The notes below the pieces were generated by a model. That model was given only the letters and a program-made list of their open reading frames with translations. It had not been told where the DNA came from and searched no databases. Shown piece after piece: positions 43,196 through 51,920 of a stretch of 64,000 nucleotides of DNA. Both the position numbers and the translations under genes were made by a program. How positions within the stretch are numbered: position 1 is the stretch's first letter; every line of letters starts with the position of its first letter. This DNA is from Leptospira venezuelensis (GTDB taxonomy: Bacteria > Spirochaetota > Leptospiria > Leptospirales > Leptospiraceae). Location of the stretch: the NCBI RefSeq assembly GCF_002150035.1, contig NZ_NETS01000008.1:496001-560000 (forward strand), read 5' to 3'.

Positions 43196-44605
43196 ATGAC
43201 AGAAGAATCGAAAGGATCAAAAGCATTACTTTGGCTTGTGGCCTGCGGCTTTTTTATGCAGACTCTTGACGGAACAATCGTCAATACAGCACTGCCTGCG
43301 ATTGCAAAAAATTTAGACGCGAGTCCGCTCCGAATGCAGTCTGTAGTAGTCGCCTATCTTCTTACTATGGCGATGATCATTCCTGCTTCCGGTTGGATCT
43401 CCGACAAATTTGGAATACGCCAGGTTTTTATTGGAGCCTTGTCCTTATTCGCCTTAGGCTCTCTGTTCTGCGCTCTTTCTCAGAATTTAACCGAGCTAGT
43501 TCTTTCTAGGATTTTACAGGGAGTAGGAGGAGCACTTTTACTTCCAGTCGGACGTCTTGCACTTCTTCGATCCATCCCTCAGGCAGAATTTTTACAAGCA
43601 ATCAGTTTTGTTGCCATCCCAGGTTTAATCGGTCCGTTAGTGGGTCCGGTTTTAGGTGGATGGTTAGTAGAAACTGCATCCTGGCATTGGATCTTTTTAA
43701 TCAATCTTCCAGTAGGTGTCGTTGGGATCATCGCATCTTCCATTTACATGAAAGGAAATCCACTTCCGAATCCATCCGTATTCGATCTGAAAGGGTATAT
43801 ACTTTTGGCTTTCGGTATGGTTACTTTTTCTTTAGCATTGGATGCAGGATCAAGCTTGGGTTTGCAGAAGGCAGGAGTAATTCTTCTTACAATATTCGGA
43901 CTCGCAAGTATAGCGGCTTATTGGATCCACGCAGCCAGAACTTCTGCGCCTCTTTTTTCTCCTCGAATATTTTCAATACCCACGCTAAGCATCGGTCTTT
44001 TAGGAAATCTGTTTTCAAGACTTGGAAGTTCCAGTATGCCGTTTTTGGTTCCATTATTCTTACAGGTGAATATGGGCTATCCTCCTTTTAAAGCAGGTTT
44101 AATGCTTTTGCCTATGGCAATCGCAGGAATAGGGATTAAAAGATTTGCTCCATTATTAATTTATAAATTAGGTTATAAAAGAGTATTAGTTACTAATACC
44201 TTGCTAATAGGTCTAAGCATGAGCAGCTTTTTTTGGCTAAACTCGTCCGAGAATTGGTGGATATTTTCTTTTCAATTATTCTGCTTCGGAGCATTTAACT
44301 CCTTCCAGTTCACCGCGATGAACACTTTGACTTTAAAAGATCTAACTGGAGAATTTACTAGCAGCGGAAATACAATGCTCTCCATGGTGCAAATGTTGGC
44401 AATGGGAATGGGAGTCGCTTGTGCTGCAGGAGCATTAGAGGCTTTCAGAGATCTATTCGGCCAGGATCCGGATAATATGTTCTTAGCATTCAGAAGCACA
44501 TTCGCTTGTATGGGAATAATAACTCTTTCTTCTAGTTTTATATTTTGGCAGATCAAAAAAGAAGATGGAAGAAGTGCGGTATTAAAAGACTCGGTTCTGG
44601 ATTGA
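43196..44605 (+). CDS. MFS drug-efflux transporter (DHA2/EmrB type)
   Basis: A 469-aa inner-membrane transporter with about 13-14 membrane helices. The family signatures are MQTLDGTIVNTALPAIAKNL in helix 1 (the D-x-T-I-V-N-x-A-L-P motif of the 14-TM DHA2 group), GWISDKFGIRQVF (motif A), the motif B region LSRILQGVGGALLLPVGRL, and the motif C region GPLVGPVLGGWLVE. It exports drugs or metabolites using the proton gradient. Divergent from gltB with a repeat-containing promoter region between. Confidence 0.9.
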   Translation: MTEESKGSKALLWLVACGFFMQTLDGTIVNTALPAIAKNLDASPLRMQSVVVAYLLTMAMIIPASGWISDKFGIRQVFIGALSLFALGSLFCALSQNLTELVLSRILQGVGGALLLPVGRLALLRSIPQAEFLQAISFVAIPGLIGPLVGPVLGGWLVETASWHWIFLINLPVGVVGIIASSIYMKGNPLPNPSVFDLKGYILLAFGMVTFSLALDAGSSLGLQKAGVILLTIFGLASIAAYWIHAARTSAPLFSPRIFSIPTLSIGLLGNLFSRLGSSSMPFLVPLFLQVNMGYPPFKAGLMLLPMAIAGIGIKRFAPLLIYKLGYKRVLVTNTLLIGLSMSSFFWLNSSENWWIFSFQLFCFGAFNSFQFTAMNTLTLKDLTGEFTSSGNTMLSMVQMLAMGMGVACAAGALEAFRDLFGQDPDNMFLAFRSTFACMGIITLSSSFIFWQIKKEDGRSAVLKDSVLD

Positions 44606-44646
44606 AGAAGTGAAATTTTTCTGTAAACCCGGCGGTCCGTGCGAAA

Positions 44647-45915
44647 TTAATTTCTACGAATAGAAAGAACTGGATTTAAGAATAGATCGGTCAGTATTTT
44701 TCTCTGGCTTGCATCAGGAATACGAGAAAGAAGTTGGTCCATCTTTCCTTTAATCTGAGTGAAATCAGGATATTCATCCATGACTCTTAGAATATGAGGC
44801 CATGCTTTTTTTACAAGTTCCGCTACTGCTGGACTTGCAGTTCTTGCTTTATTCCAAGAAGCTTCTAATTGGTTTCGGATACGGAAAAAATCACGTCCTA
44901 GCTCCAATACTTTTCTAAGTCTAGATTCAGAAAGCCCAGTGCGAGAACCCAGTTGGCCTAGGGTTCCATCCCATTCTACTACTTCCCCCCTGGATTCTTT
45001 TAAGAGAGAAGTTTGTAATTGAACAAGTGCGTTTTCTTCCACAGGTAAGGAAGCAACCCAACGTTTATATTCTTCCAATTGCCCTGCTTTTTGGAAAACT
45101 CTGACCTTCCCTACCTGATCCATATATTTAGAAAATGGAATGCTTACAGGTGGTTCAGAGAAGCTAGGAGAATCTCCACCAAAGTCTCCATCGAAATGAA
45201 GATCTTCTACATCTGAAAGAATATCTTCTCCCATCGGTGCAGGAGAATCATCTTCTTCCAGCTCTTCAACCTTCATGATTAAAGGTTTGCCGGAGAATAG
45301 TTCACCATATTTTTTTAATATTTCTTCTAGGATCGGGGTTTCAGGACCCTTACGAACCGGAACTGGGATTGGCCTTGCGGCTGCGCCTGCTGCTGCAGTT
45401 TCTCTTGCGACTTCTCCCAAGGCTGCTGCTTCTCGTTTTTTACCGGTGGCAATCTCTACCAGGTAGATCATTCCTTCTTCCGATTCGAATCTATGCCCTG
45501 CCGGAAATGTAAATCCAAGTCCTTCTAATATTTCTTCCGATATCTTAGAATATTTTTTCTTACGAGGAGTTTGTTCTGCAACAGACTCTTGCTCTATAAG
45601 TTTGGTTTTTACCTTATTTAATGCTCCCAAGAAGTTTCTATTCATATAAGAAGAAAGTTCTTGGGAGCCCATTCCTAGGAATTGAGCGAACTGAGGAAGT
45701 TGATCAAAAAAATGATCCGTCTTTTGGACGTTACTGGAAATATAAGAACGAATTTTTATCTTAAGAGATTCTTGTTCTTTTGGGGAAATTTTTTTAGCCG
45801 AGATCAACGTCCCGAAAAGTTGGATATGCGTATGAAAATAACTTAAAAATTCCCCATACGCTGTTAGAACGTATTCTCCATGAGAATTTTTTTCTATGAC
45901 CTTTTTGTCTGCCAT
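44647..45915 (-). CDS. Conserved hypothetical protein
   Basis: A 422-aa soluble protein, started at the ATG at 45915 (MADKKVIEKN) although the frame is open six codons further. Three parts: a helical N-terminal domain (about 1-125), a Pro/Ala-rich and then very acidic linker (VEELEEDDSPAP...DLHFDGDFGGDSPSF, about 185-265), and a helical C-terminal domain (about 275-420). No signal peptide, no known motif. The modular build with a disordered acidic linker suggests a scaffold or regulatory protein. Confidence 0.6.
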   Translation of the reverse strand: MADKKVIEKNSHGEYVLTAYGEFLSYFHTHIQLFGTLISAKKISPKEQESLKIKIRSYISSNVQKTDHFFDQLPQFAQFLGMGSQELSSYMNRNFLGALNKVKTKLIEQESVAEQTPRKKKYSKISEEILEGLGFTFPAGHRFESEEGMIYLVEIATGKKREAAALGEVARETAAAGAAARPIPVPVRKGPETPILEEILKKYGELFSGKPLIMKVEELEEDDSPAPMGEDILSDVEDLHFDGDFGGDSPSFSEPPVSIPFSKYMDQVGKVRVFQKAGQLEEYKRWVASLPVEENALVQLQTSLLKESRGEVVEWDGTLGQLGSRTGLSESRLRKVLELGRDFFRIRNQLEASWNKARTASPAVAELVKKAWPHILRVMDEYPDFTQIKGKMDQLLSRIPDASQRKILTDLFLNPVLSIRRN

Positions 45916-45984
45916 AACTGGATTCGCAGTCAAGTTTTTACAACCCTAGACCGGAATTCAAGACAATTAAGTTACGAATCTTTC

Positions 45985-46302
45985 TTAAACAGTCTTAGGT
46001 AAGGTTTCTTCTGTAGGACTTCCGCTAATAATCCTATATCTCAAGAATGTGTTACAAGTTGCTTCTTCGGAATAACGAACCAAATCGTAATCCGGACGAG
46101 GAGAACGGAAAAAAGAAGAATGGGCCAGACGTTCTGTCACTTCTTTACGGATATGAGCCCTAGCTTCGTTCCTTCTCATATAAACCGAAGGAACTACTAT
46201 ATCATTCTTATAAGATAAAATATTATTTCTGTAGATGGCTACAGTTAAGCGGATCCGGTAGGATTTATTTTCCGTAAGGTCTTTTGGTTCCAGAAATTCC
46301 AT
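45985..46302 (-). CDS. Conserved hypothetical protein
   Basis: A 105-aa soluble protein of mixed alpha/beta character. It includes the strand SYRIRLTVAIYRNNILSYKN and a helix VYMRRNEARAHIRKEVTERL, then SPRPDYDLVRYSEEATCNTFLRYRII. No family recognised. It is the upstream neighbour of the 422-aa protein on the same strand with a 69-bp gap, so co-transcription is possible. Confidence 0.55.
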   Translation of the reverse strand: MEFLEPKDLTENKSYRIRLTVAIYRNNILSYKNDIVVPSVYMRRNEARAHIRKEVTERLAHSSFFRSPRPDYDLVRYSEEATCNTFLRYRIISGSPTEETLPKTV

Positions 46303-46448
46303 GCCGAGGCCCTTTGTTCCGAAAATCTTTACAGACTTTCTATAACCAAAGTATCGGATTTCCCACCCCCAGATCTCAAATTCGGGGCTTAGAATTTTTT
46401 TACTTTTGGAAAATTTAAATTAGGCCGACAAGCGGGTTCACACAGGGA

Positions 46449-46575
46449 ACAATTCTCACGCAGAGACACGGAGTCGCAGAGAATTTTTGGGTTTAGTACA
46501 CCCTATATCCTCCGCGTCTTAGCGACTCTGCGTGCCAAAAACCATGTGCCTCTTTGACACTCTGCTCCTCTTAAA
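46449..46575. repeat. MITE-like palindromic element, copy 1
   Basis: Imperfect inverted arms around ACGCAGAGACACGGAG (from 46458) and CTCCGCGTCTTAGCGACTCTGCGTG (46510-46534, shown here only as key letters CTCCGCG...CTGCGTG), then a tail AAAAACCATGTGCCTC...CTCTTAAA that ends at the stop of the minus-strand lipoprotein gene. The arms and the tail are both shared with the element at 55184-55328. No coding capacity. Confidence 0.7.
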
Positions 46576-48657
46576 TTAAGGTAACATAATTTTATGTAGA
46601 GTCCAAGGGGTTACGAGGAAAGAAGAATCTCCTGTATCGGAAACATATAATGCTCCAGTGGAGATTTGGTTTGTTGGTATAGAAGTCTGATTCAATTCGA
46701 CAAAGTTCCCGTCTCTCTTAAACAACTTATATCCGTTATTCGAAGTTCCTTCTAATGTATATAAATTCCCAGACTTATCGGTTGTGATCTGTTTGAAAGG
46801 AGTTGCAGCAGACTGAACCAAATTATTCCATTCTAAGGTATTTGAATTAAATTTAGAAATAGAAGTATGGATATCAGTATCTCCCATTCCGATCAGCATA
46901 TGATAGAAATTGCCTGAATAATCCGTTTCTAAATCCACAGTGCTCAGGATGAAAGATTCTCTATACGGTGTACTTAAATAATTTCCATCCCCTCCCCCAT
47001 TAACGGAAGAGAAGTTTAAATATGTAAATGAGTCTTCTTCACCTAAATCCACAAAATCGCTGAACACCCTTCCGCCGGTCACAGCAAGACTTGTAAATGG
47101 AACAAATGAATTCGCAGGAAGTGTTCGAGTAGTCACTCCTGTAAAATCCGTTTTAACTTTTATCAAAACCTTCGCATCTAACGAATTGCTACCCGAGATA
47201 TACAAGAAGTCTCCATCAATTTCAAGATCAGTTCCTTGAATGGGAGAACCTTGAAAAGAAGGTAAAGCAAAACTGGAAATATGAGATCCATTCGGATTCA
47301 GCTTAGTGATCTGTTTTGTAGCATGAAGAATATAGAAATTTTTCTTATCGTCCCTAACAATTCTTAAAGGAGAAATTCCAACTAAACTAGGAGCACAATT
47401 CGAAAAGATAGGTGCAGGACAGGAAAGAATAGAAGATCTCCCGATATCCACGGCTAAAATATTTCCATTACGATTATCTGTTGCAATACTTTGGATGGTA
47501 GAAGGTCCTGCAGGATTGATCTTCATAGTCACAGAACCGCCTGACATTCCACTATGAAATCTCACTAAATAAGGTCCATTATCCGGAAAAGAATTCTGCT
47601 GGATGGCAACTATGATCTGCCCACCGCTCATGGTCATATCGATAATCTGGCCAACAGTGATTTGTTTGGAAGCAAGTTGAACCGGAGTGTCTCCAGTAAT
47701 ATCGTATTGGAATAAATCAAAATTAGAATTATCTGCAACTAGCAAACTATTATCGGAAGGGTGAATATAAATTGCATAAGGTTTTCTGAATGTACCAGGA
47801 AGATCCCAGGTCTTGAGCAAATTCCCTGCGGAAGAATATTTAAAAATACGATCCGTTCCTGTATCGAAGTTTGCTTCGCTAACATACAAATTTCCAGATG
47901 TGTCCAATGCCAAATCTTTAGGTTCAGAATCAGCAGGCAAATCGATTAAACTTGTTTGGGAACAATCCGAATTAAGTTCGAATATTTTCATTCCAGCCAA
48001 AGCGAAAATGCGATCGTTAGAATCCACAACCATTGCTTCAGGAGAAATTCCCGTCCAAACACCGATCATATCTCCATTCACATTTAGGATATAAACATTT
48101 CCACCACTTGCAATAAGTATAGAATTTCCAAAGGAGGAAACAGAACTTGCAACTCCAGGAAAACCATTTTTAAATCTGGAATAAAGAGAAGTCCCTCCTC
48201 CAAGAGAATTCAATTTTGCAGCACAAGAAGAATTGAATCCGATTGTTCCTGTATCAAAACTGCTGATCGGAGAAACTTTACCTTCCAGATCCACAACTTG
48301 GATCGCATAATGAAATAAAGTTTGGGAATTAGAAACTGTATCTGTAAAAATAGGATCAGTCACAGAACCAATCTGTTGAAAAGAGGTTTCGAATACTGAT
48401 TTTTTAAATACTCGGTATTCTTGAGCAGGAACCGGATCCCAACGGATCTCAACCTTATCACTAAATACTGCATCAGAAGCACTTACCCATGTGGGAGTTC
48501 CAGCTTCCCCCGGCAGAGGATTTTGTCCCGGATCAGAAGAACTAGGAGAAATCGTTGCAAGAAGTGCAGATACAGGATCCAAACCTCCTCCCTCGGAGGA
48601 GCATCCTGCTAAAAAAGAAAAATTAAAGATTAAACTTAGTAAAAAAAACTTTTTCAT
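46576..48657 (-). CDS. Lipoprotein with Fn3-like and beta-propeller (NHL-type) domains
   Basis: A 693-aa lipoprotein from the ATG at 48657. The signal peptide ends FSFLAGCSS. A disordered linker leads to a fibronectin III-like domain (about 55-120: VEIRWDPVPAQEYRVFKKS), then a long region of NHL-type repeats such as VDSNDRIFALAGMKIFELN, LDTSGNLYVSEANF, HPSDNSLLVADNSN, TDNRNGNILAVDIG and TDKSGNLYTLEGTS, which form a beta-propeller. Probably surface anchored and involved in binding. It resembles the SBBP lipoprotein at 21.6 kb in design but not in sequence detail. Confidence 0.82.
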   Translation of the reverse strand: MKKFFLLSLIFNFSFLAGCSSEGGGLDPVSALLATISPSSSDPGQNPLPGEAGTPTWVSASDAVFSDKVEIRWDPVPAQEYRVFKKSVFETSFQQIGSVTDPIFTDTVSNSQTLFHYAIQVVDLEGKVSPISSFDTGTIGFNSSCAAKLNSLGGGTSLYSRFKNGFPGVASSVSSFGNSILIASGGNVYILNVNGDMIGVWTGISPEAMVVDSNDRIFALAGMKIFELNSDCSQTSLIDLPADSEPKDLALDTSGNLYVSEANFDTGTDRIFKYSSAGNLLKTWDLPGTFRKPYAIYIHPSDNSLLVADNSNFDLFQYDITGDTPVQLASKQITVGQIIDMTMSGGQIIVAIQQNSFPDNGPYLVRFHSGMSGGSVTMKINPAGPSTIQSIATDNRNGNILAVDIGRSSILSCPAPIFSNCAPSLVGISPLRIVRDDKKNFYILHATKQITKLNPNGSHISSFALPSFQGSPIQGTDLEIDGDFLYISGSNSLDAKVLIKVKTDFTGVTTRTLPANSFVPFTSLAVTGGRVFSDFVDLGEEDSFTYLNFSSVNGGGDGNYLSTPYRESFILSTVDLETDYSGNFYHMLIGMGDTDIHTSISKFNSNTLEWNNLVQSAATPFKQITTDKSGNLYTLEGTSNNGYKLFKRDGNFVELNQTSIPTNQISTGALYVSDTGDSSFLVTPWTLHKIMLP

Positions 48658-48706
48658 AAATCCAGACAAACATTAAAATTTTATCATTTTCGAATTTGTT
48701 CCAAGA

Positions 48707-49603
48707 TTAAGGAACGATCACTTTCCCGCTAATAAACATATCATCAAACGGTCCGTCCACATATGAATAAGAGGATAATTCCACACACATATATCCGAAT
48801 GTAGTACGGTCCAAACTGGAACTCGCTTCATATGTTCCGATCGGAATAGTATCGAATATCTCAAAGAAGCTGAAAGGAATTGCAGGTATGGAAAAAGAGA
48901 TCGGCTGTGCGACAGAAATATCTACGTAAAGATAATCAAGTGTATCCAGAGATATCGTTTTCTTTGCCTTGAATTCTATATTATCGCCATTCAATGTAGC
49001 AGTTGCACAAGCGGTCCCACAATCTCCCACAGTAGCAGGAAGAGCTGCGGCTCCAGTACAAAAGTGAGTTTGTCCGACTTGTTTTACTTTAGAAGAGATC
49101 CCGAATTCATTTCTGGCAACAATCAATACTTTTAATTTTCTGTCCGTCGGTCCAATCATTGCAGGAGGACTTGCTCCAGGTTGAGCCAATTGGCCTGCAG
49201 TAACCGTCCAATGAGAGAAAGAGTTTACTACAGTATTATCAGGCATCAACTTCATACTTTGGCCTCCGATAAATGCGGAGACGGTCGTATTATCATGAAC
49301 AGGCAAATTAAAATTGATAGATTGTATGGAGAATAAACCCACATAACTATTCTCACTCGGAGTCGAAATATCAAAATTAGTAATTACAGAATCCTGAAGA
49401 TCAGGAGCGTTTTCAGGCTGACCGGGAGGTGCAGGTTCTCCAGGTGGAACCGGAACTGGAACCGAGACTCCATCTAAGACCGCCTTAGCAGCTGCGGTCA
49501 TTTCAGCTATACTCTTTGCATCCTCGGAACAATATAAAACACATAAGATCCCAAGCACCGGTAAGATCTTTATAAAATGTTTCTTTCTATTTAATAATTC
49601 CAT
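48707..49603 (-). CDS. Putative lipoprotein, tandem paralogue 2
   Basis: A 298-aa lipoprotein. I use the ATG at 49603 because it aligns with the RBS-supported start of its paralogue. The signal peptide ends ILCVLYCSED. A Pro-rich linker (VPVPVPPGEPAPPGQPEN) leads to a beta-rich domain with DNTTVSAFIGGQSMKLMPDN, RNEFGISSK, and Cys pairs in HFCTG, GDCGTACAT and YMCVELSS. It ends GKVIVP. The upstream gene encodes the same protein design throughout, so the pair arose by tandem duplication. Function unknown. Confidence 0.75.
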   Translation of the reverse strand: MELLNRKKHFIKILPVLGILCVLYCSEDAKSIAEMTAAAKAVLDGVSVPVPVPPGEPAPPGQPENAPDLQDSVITNFDISTPSENSYVGLFSIQSINFNLPVHDNTTVSAFIGGQSMKLMPDNTVVNSFSHWTVTAGQLAQPGASPPAMIGPTDRKLKVLIVARNEFGISSKVKQVGQTHFCTGAAALPATVGDCGTACATATLNGDNIEFKAKKTISLDTLDYLYVDISVAQPISFSIPAIPFSFFEIFDTIPIGTYEASSSLDRTTFGYMCVELSSYSYVDGPFDDMFISGKVIVP

Positions 49604-49615
49604 TAAGATTCCCAT

Positions 49616-49952
49616 CTAATGTTTTTCTCAATCAGCTCGTCCCTGGCATTTTTTTCCGAGTTATTTAAAAAATACTCAGAATCGTTCGGAATGAACGACA
49701 CAAATTGGGGAACAAACGCATGTTATACGAATTGATCAGATACTTTGATCTCAAAACTTGGGATAAATCGAAACGTTAGGTGTATGTATGGATTCCCCGA
49801 CCAGTTAACATCATAACAATTCGTGATGAGCGTATTTTTAGATTTTTTAATTCTTTCAGAAAAAAAGTGAGGAAAAGCTCACATTTTCTTTAGCGCCCGC
49901 TACAACGGTCTTTTTCCAAAACGCGTTCAAAATTTACGATCAATGTTAGCTT
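49616..49952. other. Intergenic region between the duplicated lipoprotein genes
   Basis: About 340 bp without a credible gene. It holds a weak terminator for the upstream lipoprotein gene and, nearer the downstream gene, the expected promoter space. No repeat or RNA gene was recognised. Confidence 0.5.
49859..49882 (-). terminator. Weak Rho-independent terminator
   Basis: Read leftward, GTGAG CTTTTC CTCAC is followed by a run of T (complement of the A-run at 49859-49866). The stem is only 5 bp, but the T-run is long. It lies about 70 bp past the stop of the lipoprotein gene at 49953. Confidence 0.5.
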
Positions 49953-50861
49953 TCAAGGAATAGACACTTTTCCATTGACGAAGCTTGTTTTCAGTACATT
50001 TGCCGAATCGATAACGAAAGACATTGAACTAATTTCCACACACATATACTCAAAATTTATAATATTCAAACTACTATTTGCTTCGTAAATACCGACTGGG
50101 ATATTCGTGTCATTCATTTCCAAAACTGCTAAGGAAGTTGCTGGGAAAGAAAAGGAGATCGGTCTGGTTACTTGAATATCCGTATAAAGATCGGAAAAAA
50201 TATCCTGGGAGATAGTGTACTGGGACTTAAACAACACCTTATCACTGCTTAAGCTTGCTTTTGCACATAATGTTCCACAATCTCCAACAGTTGCAGGGAG
50301 AGACGTTGCTCCTGCGCAAAAATGTGCGAGGCCTCCTTGTTTCATCTGGGAAGAAATGCCGAATTCGTTTCTTGCAACGACTAAGATCTTATATCTCCGA
50401 TCAGAAGGTGCTATCAAAATGGGGGGATTCCCCGGAAATTCCGCAATGGTTCCTGCAGTAGAAGTCCAATGAGAGAGAGAATTCACGACTGTATTATCCG
50501 GTAAAAGTTCCATGTCCTGCCCTCCGATAAATCCGGAAACGGTCGTATTGTCGTGAACCGGTGAAACAAAATTGATTGGTTTGAAAGTAAACAAACCTTT
50601 ATAATAATTCTCGCTCGGATTAGAGATATCAAAACTAGTTATTGTAAAGTCCTGCAACTCAGGACTATTCTCAGACTGGCCAGGCGGAGCAGGCTCTCCC
50701 GGCGGGACCGGAACAGGGGCTGCAGTTCTATCCAATACAGCCATTACTGCGGCGGAAAGTTTCGTGTCATTTTTGGGATCTTCCGAACAGTTTAAAACGA
50801 ATAATATCCCAAACATCGGCAATATCTTTGTAACACATTTTTCTATATTTAACAAATTCAT
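49953..50861 (-). CDS. Putative lipoprotein, tandem paralogue 1
   Basis: A 302-aa lipoprotein. I use the ATG at 50861 because GGAG lies seven bases before it; the frame is open eleven codons further. The signal peptide ends ILFVLNCSED. It shares with its neighbour the linker VPVPPGEPAPPGQSEN, the block DNTTVSGFIGGQDMELLPDN, RNEFGISSQ, HFCAG, GDCGTLCAK and YMCVEISS, and a final GKVSIP. The two are roughly half identical by eye, a diverged duplication. Confidence 0.75.
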   Translation of the reverse strand: MNLLNIEKCVTKILPMFGILFVLNCSEDPKNDTKLSAAVMAVLDRTAAPVPVPPGEPAPPGQSENSPELQDFTITSFDISNPSENYYKGLFTFKPINFVSPVHDNTTVSGFIGGQDMELLPDNTVVNSLSHWTSTAGTIAEFPGNPPILIAPSDRRYKILVVARNEFGISSQMKQGGLAHFCAGATSLPATVGDCGTLCAKASLSSDKVLFKSQYTISQDIFSDLYTDIQVTRPISFSFPATSLAVLEMNDTNIPVGIYEANSSLNIINFEYMCVEISSMSFVIDSANVLKTSFVNGKVSIP

Positions 50862-51102
50862 AATATTCTCCATCCATCGGTTTTGCATAAACAACCTTGT
50901 TTAGCTAGATTTTTCCGAGCTTTTTTAAAAAAAGCCGGAACAGAGGGAGCAAACGATACAAATAAGGGAACAAACGTATATCGATTAGTTTGACAAACCG
51001 TTTGGTTTCTAAACTTACGCAAAGTTTAGGTCTTCTGTTTGTTTACAAAACGAATTTTTCTCGACCAAAACCCTATTTATAGGGGTCCTAAGTTTTAAGA
51101 AT

Positions 51103-51729
51103 TTATAATTTAGTTTCCATAGGAACGTACATCCTTCTTTCTTTAGCCCAAGGAAGCTGGGGAAGTAAAAGAAGAATGTAAGAGATCGGAAGCGATTCGA
51201 AAATGATCTCCCCATGAAGAGGATCCATTTTAGTGATCCCTAAAAATTTAGAGATCAGTATAAAAGAGATGAAGACAAAAGCAGAAAATACAAATGCCAA
51301 ACCGATCGCGATAAGATGCCTGGTCCAAATATTTTTCCATACAAGTTTTGTATCTCTTATCTTATGGAATATAAAACTCACCTGCATGGCCCGAATCGAA
51401 ATAAGAAGTAAAAGTATAGCTAGAAAGATATTATTTCCACCACCCGCAGCGATCCCGGACCAAGTCAATGTCGTGCCAACAAAAATGATCAAAGAATAAA
51501 TACAAAGGAGAATAACGGAGATCCTACTTCTGGAAAATCGGATCACTATTCCGAATATAAAAAGAAGAAGAACATCCATATAGAAGTTACGAAAAGATCC
51601 CAACAGGAATGCAAAAAGAATACTCTGTAATAACCCGATCAAAATCAGAATATAAGAAGCCGTATTCAAAAAAAACTCCGCCTCTTCTGGGGACTCTATC
51701 TTTTTAAAAAAACGTTTCAATAGATTCAT
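51103..51729 (-). CDS. Integral membrane protein
   Basis: A 208-aa protein with about six membrane helices (ASYILILIGLLQSILFAFLL, YMDVLLLFIFGIVIRF, ISVILLCIYSLIIFVG, NNIFLAILLLLISIRAMQV, LIAIGLAFVFSAFVFISFIL and the C-terminal ISYILLLLP). It has no transporter or enzyme motif I recognise. Single gene, divergent from ispG with about 190 bp between. Confidence 0.7.
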   Translation of the reverse strand: MNLLKRFFKKIESPEEAEFFLNTASYILILIGLLQSILFAFLLGSFRNFYMDVLLLFIFGIVIRFSRSRISVILLCIYSLIIFVGTTLTWSGIAAGGGNNIFLAILLLLISIRAMQVSFIFHKIRDTKLVWKNIWTRHLIAIGLAFVFSAFVFISFILISKFLGITKMDPLHGEIIFESLPISYILLLLPQLPWAKERRMYVPMETKL

Positions 51730-51920
51730 ATCAGGTTCCGGCTATCCTTCCCATCCCAGTTTTCCAGTCAATTTATTCAATTTGACCGCCCTTTTGGCTG
51801 ATATATCTCGAGGTAGGATGTACTACAAAACGCCAAAAACCTTTCAGATTCGGGCTTATTCTGGAAAAATCCTAAATGACAAGTGATTCGGGCCCTTCTT
51901 AATGGAATTAGAGAGCACTC

